From positions 1 through 29,801 of the forward strand of contig JAMCTA010000155.1 of assembly GCA_023381895.1 (NCBI GenBank): a stretch of 29,801 bases of DNA, in the 5' to 3' direction. Below are positions 22,821 through 29,801 of this stretch, one piece after another. Numbering within the stretch: position 1 is the first letter of the stretch; each line of letters opens with the position of its first letter. The notes under the pieces are model-generated. The model saw nothing but the letters and a program-made list of their open reading frames with translations. It was not told the origin of the DNA and ran no database searches. Origin of the DNA: Chloroflexota bacterium. GTDB taxonomy: Bacteria > Chloroflexota > UBA4733. Made by a program: the position numbers and the translations under genes.

Positions 22821-25064
22821 ATGTCTCGTCGAGTACTTTCTGGAGGTCTTCTCGCTGTCGCAGGAATCCTCGTCTTATTGCTCGTCACCGGTATTGCTTT
22901 GGAGGGAGCTCACCTCGGCCGGATCTATCCGGGCGTGTCCGCCGGAGGAGTTGGCGTCGGAGGGTTGACGCCGAACCAGGCTACAGCCCGGCTCCAAACG
23001 TCAATTCGAGGACCGCTCGATAAGTCTCTAGCACTCTCGTACGGTAACCGTGTGTGGCACGTATCGTTCTCCCAACTTGGGCTCCAATACAACGTAACCT
23101 CAACTGTGAATGCTGCATATGGGGTCGGACGCAATGCAGGCTTTGTCGAGCGTATTGGCGCTCAGTTCCTGCTACCGGTTCTCCGCCCTAGTGTTCCTCT
23201 CAAGTACAGTGTGAACGAGACTGCGCTCCAGCGTGTCGTTGATATCCTTGCCCAGCAGATTGACCAACCACTTCAGGATGCCCGCGTCACATTGACAGGT
23301 GCAGACGTCAAGGTCATTCCCGCTCAAGAAGGACGGCTGCTGAATCGCCAAGCGACGCTCACTGAGTTGCATCAACGCTTGAGCACGTTATCAACGCAGC
23401 CGGTTGCGTTACCTGTCGCGGTGCAGCAGCCGGCGACAACAAACGCCGATGCAGGCAAAGCCGTAGCCATTGTCAAGCAGTGGACGGCACACGACATCAC
23501 GCTCGTGTCGCCCCGAGGGATTGCGACCTTGAATCGTGACAGCATTGCCGGCGCCATCAGGCTCGCGGCACTACGAGGGGCTGGAAGTCTGCAGCCTGAG
23601 ATCGATACAGCGGCCCTTCGACAGCTCCTCGTTCCACTAGCACAGCAGGTGCACCAACCACAAAAGGATGCGACGTTTGTCGTAACAGACGGTACCCTCA
23701 CGATGACGCAGCCGGGACAAGATGGCGAGGCACTCGACCTCACGGCTGCGGTCCAGGCGATGACACAGGCGATCACGAGCGGCGCGACCTCGGTACAACT
23801 GCCCATTGTGATCCAGCATCCAGCGCTGTCGGGTCTGCAGAGCGTGCAGAGCACGGCTACAGAGGTAGAAGCGCTGACGCATCAGCCGATCGAGCTCAAA
23901 GCCGGTGATCAGTCGTGGACGTTGTCGCCAGCTGATCTCTCGCGATTCGTGACGCTCGCAGTGACCGGGCAGGGAGCACAAGAGCAGCTCACGGCATCTG
24001 TCGATATCCAGAGGCTTCAGAGCTTTGTGAAGACGCTCGCTGACAAGATCGACCAGGAGCCGCACGATGCGAGGCTTGCGTGGCAAAATGGCGCTCTCAC
24101 TGTTATGACTCCATCCAAGGCTGGGCGAACACTGGATGTTGCAGCGGCGGTGACTGCTGTCCAGCAGGCGATGTCTGGCACAAACCGCGTCGTTGACCTT
24201 CCCGTGACTGTCGTGCAGCCCAAGATCAGCTCCGATCACCTCGATCAGCTTGGGATCAAGGAAGTCGTCGCCGCCGGCACCTCGAACTTCTCTGGCTCCG
24301 ACACCTCGCGCTTGCAGAACATCCGGAGAGGTGCACAACTCATCAATGGAATGGTGATCGCTCCCGGCGCTGTTTTTTCCTTTGATCAGACGGTCGGGGA
24401 TATCTCTCCGGCGAATGGTTTCACCAACGGTCTCGTTATCCTCGGGCACCGTACAACTGAGGGCATTGGGGGTGGAATCTGTCAGGTGTCAACGACCCTG
24501 TTCCGCGCTGCGTTCTGGGCGGGACTGCCAATCGTTGAGCGGCACGATCATTCGTATGCCGTTCCCTACTACACTCAAGGTGGCTATCCGGAAGGGTTTG
24601 ATGCCACCATTTACTCACCAACCCTGGATCTGAAGATCAAGAATGACACGCCCGCCTATCTGCTCATCCAGACCAACATGAACGTGGCGACCAATATGCT
24701 GACCGTGACACTCTATGGCACGAAAGTCAACCGTCAGGTCAAGCTGATCGTCGGTCCGGTTACCAATCGCATTCCGCACCCACCAGACCGGCGAGAGTAC
24801 GATCCGAACTTGCCGAAGGGTGTGGTGAAGCAGGTCGACTGGTCGCACGATGGGTTTGACACATACATTGAGCGGGTTATCTATCAAGGCAGCAAACAGG
24901 TGAGCACCGACGTGTTCCGGTCTCATTACCTGCCTTGGCAGGCGGTGTACTTGATCGGTACCGGAGGAGCTCCTGCTCCAACAGGGGGCACAACGACCAC
25001 GAGCACAACAACGCCCGCCGCCACACCATCTCGGGCTCGGGTTGGAACCAAGGTAACGCGATGA
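22821..25064 (+). CDS. VanW family protein with repeated YoaR-type putative peptidoglycan-binding domains
   Basis: 747 residues. An N-terminal membrane anchor (LLAVAGILVLLLVTGIAL) is followed by a GVSAGGVGVGGLTPNQA motif that opens YoaR-like proteins. Next come at least three related modules, at about 155-205, 285-335 and 418-470, each with a D-A-x strand, a GRxLN/GExLD-type turn and an xLPVxVQ-type end. The VanW domain (about 490-630) contains IRRGAQLINGMVIAPGAVFS, IGGGICQVSTTLFRAAFWAG and ERHDHSYAVPYY. The C-terminal tail has a wall-type segment and a Thr-rich end. The function of VanW is not settled; it is a cell-envelope protein found with vancomycin resistance genes and more widely. The ATG at 22821 follows GGTGG; a GTG at 22809 is also possible. 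It begins 12 bases after the serine hydrolase, so the two are probably made together. Confidence 0.88.
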   Translation: MSRRVLSGGLLAVAGILVLLLVTGIALEGAHLGRIYPGVSAGGVGVGGLTPNQATARLQTSIRGPLDKSLALSYGNRVWHVSFSQLGLQYNVTSTVNAAYGVGRNAGFVERIGAQFLLPVLRPSVPLKYSVNETALQRVVDILAQQIDQPLQDARVTLTGADVKVIPAQEGRLLNRQATLTELHQRLSTLSTQPVALPVAVQQPATTNADAGKAVAIVKQWTAHDITLVSPRGIATLNRDSIAGAIRLAALRGAGSLQPEIDTAALRQLLVPLAQQVHQPQKDATFVVTDGTLTMTQPGQDGEALDLTAAVQAMTQAITSGATSVQLPIVIQHPALSGLQSVQSTATEVEALTHQPIELKAGDQSWTLSPADLSRFVTLAVTGQGAQEQLTASVDIQRLQSFVKTLADKIDQEPHDARLAWQNGALTVMTPSKAGRTLDVAAAVTAVQQAMSGTNRVVDLPVTVVQPKISSDHLDQLGIKEVVAAGTSNFSGSDTSRLQNIRRGAQLINGMVIAPGAVFSFDQTVGDISPANGFTNGLVILGHRTTEGIGGGICQVSTTLFRAAFWAGLPIVERHDHSYAVPYYTQGGYPEGFDATIYSPTLDLKIKNDTPAYLLIQTNMNVATNMLTVTLYGTKVNRQVKLIVGPVTNRIPHPPDRREYDPNLPKGVVKQVDWSHDGFDTYIERVIYQGSKQVSTDVFRSHYLPWQAVYLIGTGGAPAPTGGTTTTSTTTPAATPSRARVGTKVTR

Positions 25065-25762
25065 GTGTCGTTAGCGATCGCGTGCAGGCTGTCCGGGAAC
25101 GCGTTGCGGCTGCCTGTCATCGAAGTGGGCGATCTCCTTCCAGTGTCACCATCATCGCAGTCTCGAAGACCTTTGCGCCCACTGCCGTGCGGCAGGTAGC
25201 AGAGTGCGACATCAAGGACTTTGGTGAAAACCGTGTGCAGGAAGCGCGTGCCAAGATCGTACAGCTTACTGACCTCGACCTACGGTGGCATATGATTGGG
25301 ACACTCCAAGTGAATAAGGTCGCGACGGCACTGGGTTTGTTTCATCTTATTCACTCGATTGACGGCATTGATCTCGCTCAGTATCTGAGCGAACGGCAGC
25401 AGCGGCGCGGCACGGCCGCTCACCCGGTGGACGTGCTGCTTGAGGTAAATGTCAGTGGTGAGACGACCAAGCACGGTTTTGCACGCAGGGCAGTGCGCAC
25501 TGCATCTGAGAGCATCGCCCAGCTGCCAGGGCTGCGACTCCGTGGTCTCATGACAATGGCGCCGCCAGTGGCACGGCCTGAAGAGGCTCGCCCCATCTTC
25601 ACAACGTTACGAGACCTCCGGGATGAGCTCAGTAGGATTCCTGGCCTAGAACGATGTGTCGAGCTGTCCATGGGTATGAGCCAGGACTTTGAAGTCGCAG
25701 TCGAGGAAGGCGCGACGATGATCCGGCTGGGGACGGCCATCTTCGGACCGCGAACAGCGTAG
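25061..25762 (+). CDS. yggS: PLP homeostasis protein, YggS family
   Basis: 233 residues of the PLP-binding alanine-racemase-barrel family (YggS/PLPBP). The PLP lysine is in IIAVSKTF near residue 35. Further conserved parts are FGENRVQEA, WHMIGTLQVNK, LLEVNVSGETTKHGF, LRGLMTMAP, and the phosphate-binding SMGMSQDFEVAVEEGATMIRLGTAIFG. The protein buffers free PLP and affects amino-acid pools; it is not an active racemase. The frame extends to 24935, but the family start is the ATG at 25061, which overlaps the VanW stop (ATGA). In many bacteria this gene neighbours division genes; here it leads to proC. Confidence 0.94.
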   Translation: MSVVSDRVQAVRERVAAACHRSGRSPSSVTIIAVSKTFAPTAVRQVAECDIKDFGENRVQEARAKIVQLTDLDLRWHMIGTLQVNKVATALGLFHLIHSIDGIDLAQYLSERQQRRGTAAHPVDVLLEVNVSGETTKHGFARRAVRTASESIAQLPGLRLRGLMTMAPPVARPEEARPIFTTLRDLRDELSRIPGLERCVELSMGMSQDFEVAVEEGATMIRLGTAIFGPRTA

Positions 25763-25783
25763 TTGGAGAGGGGGTGTGGATAG

Positions 25784-26611
25784 GTGGTCGGCCGTTCAGA
25801 AGGTCAACAGTTTGATCTTGCTGTGATCGGCGGCGGAGCCATGGGAGAAGCATTCGTCGCTGGCCTCTTGCGAGAGATGGGGAGACAGGCGCCTGATCGA
25901 GTGCTCATGGTCGAGCCGGTCGATGCGCGGCGGGATCATCTCGCAAAGACACTAGGCGTTGCGGTACGACGATCCATCGATGCGTCTGTCAGTAAAGCCG
26001 GGCTTGTGCTGCTGGCCGTCAAGCCGCAGCAGTTTAGGGCTGTGGCGGGGGAGCTCCAAACATTCGTGACGGCGCAGCAGACCGTGCTCTCGTTGATGGC
26101 TGGGGTTCCACTGAGCAGCGTCTGTGATGCCCTTCACTGCGACCGCGGCGTACGACTAATGCCGAATGTGATGTGCAGAGTGGGGGCAGGCATGATTGTG
26201 TGGATTGCTACCTCCAGTGTGCCTGAGCAGCATAAGCAGTTTCTTCGAGCGTCATTTGACCGGCTTGGCGCCGCGATCGAAGTAGCTGATGAAAAATATG
26301 TCGATATGGCGACAGCAGTTTCTGGAAGCGGACCAGCATTCGCTTTTCTCGTGCTGGAAGCGCTCACCGACGCGGCCGTGCACGTTGGCTTCCCAAGGGA
26401 TCAGGCGACGGTTCTTGCCCGGCAGACGGTGCTGGGAGCGGCAGTGCTGCTGCGCGAGACCGATCAGCATCCAGCGGTTCTCAAGAACTCGGTCACATCA
26501 CCAGGAGGGACGACCGCCGCGGGATTGCTCGTGCTGGAGCAACGAGGGGTCCGTGCTGCCATTGAAGAGGCTGTGCTCGCTGCCTATTCCAAGACGCAAC
26601 ATCTGAGGTAG
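25784..26611 (+). CDS. proC: Pyrroline-5-carboxylate reductase
   Basis: 275 residues. The N-terminal NAD(P)-binding site is LAVIGGGAMGEAFVAGLL, followed by VLLAVKPQQFRAV and SLMAGVPLSSV. The C-terminal dimer and active-site region has VSGSGPAFAFLVLEALTDAAVHVGFPRDQA and the signature VTSPGGTTAAGLLVLE. It makes L-proline from pyrroline-5-carboxylate using NAD(P)H. The GTG at 25784 lies 10 bases after GAGAGGGGG, which supports that start. The gene sits 21 bases behind yggS; the yggS-proC pair is common in bacteria, and both belong to amino-acid/PLP metabolism. Confidence 0.95.
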   Translation: MVGRSEGQQFDLAVIGGGAMGEAFVAGLLREMGRQAPDRVLMVEPVDARRDHLAKTLGVAVRRSIDASVSKAGLVLLAVKPQQFRAVAGELQTFVTAQQTVLSLMAGVPLSSVCDALHCDRGVRLMPNVMCRVGAGMIVWIATSSVPEQHKQFLRASFDRLGAAIEVADEKYVDMATAVSGSGPAFAFLVLEALTDAAVHVGFPRDQATVLARQTVLGAAVLLRETDQHPAVLKNSVTSPGGTTAAGLLVLEQRGVRAAIEEAVLAAYSKTQHLR

Positions 26612-26649
26612 AGTGTAAGAGAGGACCTGCGAGTTCAGGAGGCATGGAG

Positions 26650-26910
26650 ATGCTCTTATTCGTGATCGCGCGTGCAGTGAGCTATCTCCTGCAGATACTC
26701 ATGTTCGCCATCGTATGTCGCGCGCTACTCTCCTGGTTCATGCCCACAGTCGACAATCCCATCATGCGGATTCTCTATGAGGTAACGGAGCCTATCCTCG
26801 CGCCACTGCGGAGAGTGATTCCCCTCATAGGCGCCATCGACATCACGCCTATTGTGGCGCTCTTCCTCTTGCAGATCTTGCAACAGTGGTTGGCTCGGAG
26901 CCTCACCTGA
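26650..26910 (+). CDS. yggT: YggT family integral membrane protein
   Basis: 86 residues with two membrane segments, about residues 5-25 (VSYLLQILMFAIVCRALLSWF) and 60-80 (IDITPIVALFLLQILQQWL). Between them is the conserved NPIMRILYEVTEPILAPLRRVIP segment that defines YggT/YlmG. Related proteins affect nucleoid or septum organisation in cyanobacteria and plastids. An ATG at 26644 is only one base from the AGGAGG (26637-26642) ribosome site, while the next ATG at 26650 is 7 bases away, so the second is chosen. It lies between proC and the DUF167 gene, the usual company of this gene. Confidence 0.9.
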   Translation: MLLFVIARAVSYLLQILMFAIVCRALLSWFMPTVDNPIMRILYEVTEPILAPLRRVIPLIGAIDITPIVALFLLQILQQWLARSLT

Positions 26911-26924
26911 GCGTACACCGACCA

Positions 26925-27245
26925 ATGGCCCGGTTGGCTGGGACGGGCATCCCTACGAGCACCATCGCTGTTTTGGTTCATCCTATGAGTCCTCGCACTG
27001 TGGTGTGCCGGCGCAGCGATGGAGCGCTCAAAGTCTCTGTAAGAGAGCCGGCTCAGGATGGGCGGGCCACCGCCGCAGCGTTGCGAGCGCTGAGCGACGC
27101 TCTCGGCGTCGACAAGAGCGCAGTGCGTCTCATCAGTGGTGCAGCGTCGCGCCGCAAAGTGGTGCGGGTGGTTGGGGTGACGCCGGAGGATCTCCGCAGC
27201 CGCATCAGCGGGGTTCCGGCTGATGTCGCGGAAGGAGAGCGGTGA
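26925..27245 (+). CDS. DUF167 family protein (YggU-type)
   Basis: 106 residues. The core matches DUF167: TIAVLVHPMSPRTVV, then ALKVSVREPAQDGRATAAALRALSDALGV, and VRLISGAASRRKVVRVVGV. The family is small, soluble and of unknown function. The usual DGxAN is DGRAT here. The frame opens at 26886 inside yggT, but the conserved region starts soon after the ATG at 26925, 14 bases past the yggT stop. There is no strong ribosome site, so it may depend on translation from yggT. Its TGA overlaps the hisS ATG. Confidence 0.82.
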   Translation: MARLAGTGIPTSTIAVLVHPMSPRTVVCRRSDGALKVSVREPAQDGRATAAALRALSDALGVDKSAVRLISGAASRRKVVRVVGVTPEDLRSRISGVPADVAEGER

Positions 27246-28516
27246 TGTATCGCCGTCCTACTGGAACAGAAGATCTGCTTCCAGCCCAACAGCCGGCTTG
27301 GCGTTTCGTCGTCAGCACAGCTGAGGATACGGCTGCGCGCTTCGGATATGGCCGGATCGATACACCAACCTTCGAGGAGACGGCCTTGTTTGTCCGTGGC
27401 GTCGGTGAAGGGACCGATCTCATCGAACAGGAGACATATACGTTCGAGGACCGTGGCGGATCCAAGCTCACGTTGCGGAGTGAGGGCACGGCACCAGCAA
27501 TGCGCGCGTATCTCCAGGACGGCCTCCAAAGCGCGCCCACTCCTGTGCGGTTGTACTACGTCACATCGATCTTTCGCTACGACCGTCCCCAGCGCGGACG
27601 CCTTCGCGAGCATCACCAGTTCGGGGCTGAGGCCATAGGAGAAGCCGATGCGACGATGGACGTTGAGACTATCAGCATGCTGGCGAGCTTCTACCGGAAC
27701 GTTGGGTTGAGATCGGTGACACTGCAGCTCAACAGTATCGGTGATGCGCTGTGCCGCCCAGCTTATGTCGAGTTCTTGAAGCGCTACTATCGCCCGCACC
27801 TGGATGAAGTGTGCACAGACTGCCGGGTGCGGTTTGAGAAGAATCCACTGCGCTTGCTTGACTGCAAAGAGGATCGATGCCAGCCCATCATCGCTCAGGC
27901 ACCGAAGCCAGCAGAGCATCTGTGCTCGGGTTGTCGGGACCACTTCGAGCGGGTGCAACGATTGCTCGCAGCGCTCGGGCAGCCTTTCACGCTCAGTGAT
28001 CGACTCGTCCGCGGTCTCGGTTACTACACGCGCACCGTGTATGAGTTCTACGGCACCCGCGAGGGCGCTCAGGCTGCCCTGGGCGGGGGAGGACGCTATG
28101 ATGGCCTCATCGAGGAGCTTGGAGGAAAGCCGGCACCCGCAGTAGGCTTTGGCTGCGGTTTGGAGAGGGTACTGCTGGCGCTGAGAGAAGAAGGACATGA
28201 GACCATAGCGGCGCCTGGCATCGATGCTTACGTCTGCCATGTAGGGTCTGAAGCCCAACCGTGGGCGCTACAGGTTGCGGGCCGGCTTCGCGACCACGGT
28301 TTGCGTGTGGCAACAACTCCTTCTGACCGCCGCGTCCCGGCGCAGCTGCGCCAGGCCGAGCACTATCGAGCACGATACGCTCTCATCGTGGGTGAAGAAG
28401 AAGCCCGGACTCATACCCTGTCGTTACGGTCAATGGCGACGCGCGAGGAGCGCCGCAACTTATCCCTGGAGTCAGTCACCCAACTCTTGCTAAGCAGTAT
28501 ACCGGACTCGCAGTGA
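27245..28516 (+). CDS. hisS: Histidine--tRNA ligase
   Basis: 423 residues of class II synthetase. Motifs are RRPTGTEDLLP at the N-terminus, the TLRSEGTAPAMRAYL tRNA/ATP segment, motif 2 in YVTSIFRYDRPQRGRLREHHQFGAEAIG, the histidine-specific LVRGLGYYTRTVYEFY, and motif 3 in GGGGRYDGLIEELGG and AVGFGCGLERVLLAL. The C-terminal anticodon-binding domain starts near IDAYVCHVG. It charges tRNA(His). A GTG at 27242 is directly in front, but the ATG at 27245 is 7 bases from AAGGAG and overlaps the DUF167 stop (TGATG), so it is preferred. The stop overlaps the next gene's GTG. Confidence 0.96.
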   Translation: MYRRPTGTEDLLPAQQPAWRFVVSTAEDTAARFGYGRIDTPTFEETALFVRGVGEGTDLIEQETYTFEDRGGSKLTLRSEGTAPAMRAYLQDGLQSAPTPVRLYYVTSIFRYDRPQRGRLREHHQFGAEAIGEADATMDVETISMLASFYRNVGLRSVTLQLNSIGDALCRPAYVEFLKRYYRPHLDEVCTDCRVRFEKNPLRLLDCKEDRCQPIIAQAPKPAEHLCSGCRDHFERVQRLLAALGQPFTLSDRLVRGLGYYTRTVYEFYGTREGAQAALGGGGRYDGLIEELGGKPAPAVGFGCGLERVLLALREEGHETIAAPGIDAYVCHVGSEAQPWALQVAGRLRDHGLRVATTPSDRRVPAQLRQAEHYRARYALIVGEEEARTHTLSLRSMATREERRNLSLESVTQLLLSSIPDSQ

Positions 28517-29487
28517 AGATCATCGTTGGCGACGAGCGCATCGTGCCGGTCAAAGTAGTCCTGCTGCTGCTCCTCAGTGGCTTGGTCCTCAGTGGCTGTG
28601 GCGCCCAGAAGTTGGTCGATCGGATTCTTCTCACTCCCACAGATGCAACACCGGGTGCTGGCCAGCTCATACCAGTGGTGACGCCTCAGCCGACGCCGAC
28701 TCCGTTTCCCATAGTGGCCCGGCCAATGGCCGTGAATCTGCTGCGCGAGAGCGTAAAGCCAGGAGAGGATCAGCAGATCGAGGTCACTGGTACCCCCGAA
28801 ATGTTCGTGAACATCATTGTCACCTATGCCAATGGAGATCAGCGCACGCCTGGCACACATCTGGGTGCACAGCTCGATCTCAACGGCACGTTCCTTGATC
28901 GCTGGACGGTGGAGGAGCCCGTACCTGGCGGAACTGCGAGTGTCCTCGTGGAGAACGTCAGCAATGGTCAGACCATCACTGCTTCCTTCACGATCGATGC
29001 ACCCAGCTGGGGATCACCACCGCGAGAGGGACTCGCGCCAATCACGGGGTATGTGCCCTACGGCACTCCCAGAGCAGGGATTGTTGCGGTGACACCCGTG
29101 CCGACTCCTCGTCTCGAATCGTTGGTCACGCCTATAGCCACTGCTACTCCAAAAAACCAGGCCACGGTGTCCCCCAATGCCCAACTTCACGTGATGGCGT
29201 CGGTAAGCTCTGCGATCGTTGCCAATGGCCAGCCGGTCACTGTGGTCGGGCAGCTCGCCGATGCTGCTGGTCACGGTGTGAGCGGCGCCCACATGTTCGC
29301 GATTGGCCATCTACCTACAGGGGCGTCTTCTGTCTGGATTGCGAATGCTACGAGCGACAGTGCAGGCCGCGTAGCGGTGGCGGGCAGCGTCACTGGAGTC
29401 AAGTCGGGATCATTGGTCACCGTCGACGTCTTCATGACCTATGGCGGGCGTAGCTACCGAGGAACTACTTCCTTTCACGTACGTTGA
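28513..29487 (+). CDS. Predicted lipoprotein with Pro/Thr-rich linkers and Ig-like repeats
   Basis: 324 residues. A hydrophobic N-terminus ends in the lipobox LVLSGC (Cys29), so the protein should be lipidated and held on the outer face of the membrane. A Pro/Thr-rich linker (TPQPTPTPFP) leads to a beta-rich region (about 70-160), a second Pro/Thr linker (VTPVPTPRLESLVTPIATAT) and a second beta-rich region (about 225-324) with the look of an Ig- or invasin-like adhesion repeat (VTVVGQLADAAGHGVSGA). No catalytic motif is visible and I do not recognise a family. It starts with GTG overlapping the hisS stop; a second GTG at 28549 is possible. Confidence 0.78.
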   Translation: MKIIVGDERIVPVKVVLLLLLSGLVLSGCGAQKLVDRILLTPTDATPGAGQLIPVVTPQPTPTPFPIVARPMAVNLLRESVKPGEDQQIEVTGTPEMFVNIIVTYANGDQRTPGTHLGAQLDLNGTFLDRWTVEEPVPGGTASVLVENVSNGQTITASFTIDAPSWGSPPREGLAPITGYVPYGTPRAGIVAVTPVPTPRLESLVTPIATATPKNQATVSPNAQLHVMASVSSAIVANGQPVTVVGQLADAAGHGVSGAHMFAIGHLPTGASSVWIANATSDSAGRVAVAGSVTGVKSGSLVTVDVFMTYGGRSYRGTTSFHVR

Positions 29488-29503
29488 CTATGGTGTCACG
29501 CAG

Positions 29504-29532
29504 TTGCCGAGATCGGTTGCTCCGACTATGCT
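29504..29532 (+). promoter_or_regulatory. Candidate promoter for the last gene
   Basis: TTGCCG (29504-29509, 4 of 6), a 17-base spacer and TATGCT (29527-29532, 4 of 6). The start point would be near 29538, about 28 bases before the next gene's GTG. Both boxes are only moderate. Confidence 0.3.
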
Positions 29533-29565
29533 GCCGGGGTGAGCGCTGGCGAGTGGAGGGTGAAC

Positions 29566-29801
29566 GTGACCGGAGATTCCGAATTTCGACAGGCCGTCGT
29601 GCTTGGCACTGGACAGATGGGTCCGGGAATCGCTCTCACCCTCGCGCGGGGTGGACTTGACACTGTGTTGCTCAGCCGCACCCCTGAGGGCGCTGCCAGA
29701 GGCTTCAATGTGGTTCAGGAGCTCATTCGCTTCTGGACAGACGAGCGCATCATTGCGCCTGACGAAGCTGATGCTGTGCTGCAACGCATCAGCACGAGCA
29801 G
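29566..29801 (+). CDS. 3-hydroxyacyl-CoA dehydrogenase family protein, NAD-binding domain (3' truncated by window)
   Basis: An open frame of 78 complete codons runs off the right edge. After the start come VVLGTGQMGPGIALTLARGG, a GxGxMGxGIA Rossmann motif as in 3-hydroxybutyryl-CoA and related 3-hydroxyacyl-CoA dehydrogenases, and then DTVLLSRTPEGAARG, where the NAD ribose-binding position would be. The GTG at 29566 has GGAGGG 5 bases upstream, which supports this start over a GTG at 29539. It lies 78 bases beyond the lipoprotein gene. With only the N-terminus visible, a related NAD-dependent dehydrogenase such as a 3-hydroxyisobutyrate type is possible. Confidence 0.75.
   Translation, partial: MTGDSEFRQAVVLGTGQMGPGIALTLARGGLDTVLLSRTPEGAARGFNVVQELIRFWTDERIIAPDEADAVLQRISTS

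Noticed and set aside
23637..24449. 270-codon open frame antisense to the VanW gene
   Set aside because: It overlaps the conserved VanW coding sequence and has no protein features of its own.
24935..25060. Long N-terminal extension of YggS inside the VanW gene
   Set aside because: The family starts at the ATG at 25061, which overlaps the VanW stop.
27053..28258. 401-codon open frame antisense to hisS and the DUF167 gene
   Set aside because: It has no recognisable motif and lies opposite two clear genes; it is a composition shadow.
1..29801. tRNA or rRNA genes, CRISPR arrays, insertion sequences, prophage genes
   Set aside because: Reading both strands gave no cloverleaf with a TTCGA-type loop, no regular spaced repeat and no transposase or integrase motif.

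Overview
The window looks like a chromosomal housekeeping stretch from a moderately GC-rich, free-living bacterium. It is probably a member of the Chloroflexota, perhaps the Thermomicrobia. This rests on the gene set, and lineage is an inference that nothing here proves: a VanW/YoaR-type wall protein beside a class A beta-lactamase-like serine hydrolase, an SGNH hydrolase with a front region resembling LGFP-type repeats, Pro/Thr-rich lipoproteins, a glycolate oxidase set linked to a MetF-like reductase, RNase J, GatB, CoaX and a fused CoaBC. GTG and TTG starts are frequent. I see no transposase, integrase, tRNA, rRNA or CRISPR array.

Layout. (1) Bases 1-1022 (+) hold the 3' part of a sulfide:quinone-oxidoreductase-like flavoprotein, followed by a hairpin at a convergent junction. 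(2) Bases 1177-9910 (-) hold, in transcription order, an ABC-F ATPase, a secreted SGNH hydrolase, glcD, glcE, glcF, a metF-like gene and a class I methyltransferase; the last five form a tight, partly overlapping operon. (3) The 529-base divergent gap at 9911-10439 carries a convincing sigma70-type promoter for the ABC-F gene, a possible upstream peptide, a repeated 12-mer and a strong hairpin. (4) Bases 10440-13770 (+) hold rmlB, coaX, coaBC and a tiny LIM-like zinc-finger protein, closed by a clear hairpin terminator. (5) Bases 13904-19736 (-) hold RNase J, a class I/II aminotransferase, gatB and an RlmD/TrmA-type rRNA methyltransferase. (6) Bases 19915-20763 (+) hold a lone PP2C-type phosphatase. 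(7) The 662-base gap at 20764-21425 contains a possible small zinc protein on the minus strand, several perfect hairpins and an AT-rich promoter-like patch. (8) Bases 21426 to the end (+) hold a membrane-anchored serine hydrolase, a VanW protein, yggS, proC, yggT, a DUF167 gene, hisS, a lipoprotein gene and the 5' end of a 3-hydroxyacyl-CoA dehydrogenase gene. Several of these overlap by a few bases.

How the genes fit together. Block 2 links glycolate (or D-lactate) oxidation to folate one-carbon chemistry. Block 4 carries two enzymes that cover three steps of coenzyme A synthesis. Block 5 is RNA decay, tRNA-dependent amidation and rRNA modification. Block 8 combines cell-envelope proteins with PLP homeostasis, proline synthesis and histidyl-tRNA formation; its yggS-proC-yggT-DUF167 order resembles part of the cell-division neighbourhood of other bacteria, but without ftsZ or sepF.

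No large undescribed system is evident. The points most worth a second look are the two small cysteine-rich proteins, the long ABC-F leader, the unusual active-site residues of CoaBC, the lost omega-loop residues of the serine hydrolase, and the structured intergenic region at 20764-21425.
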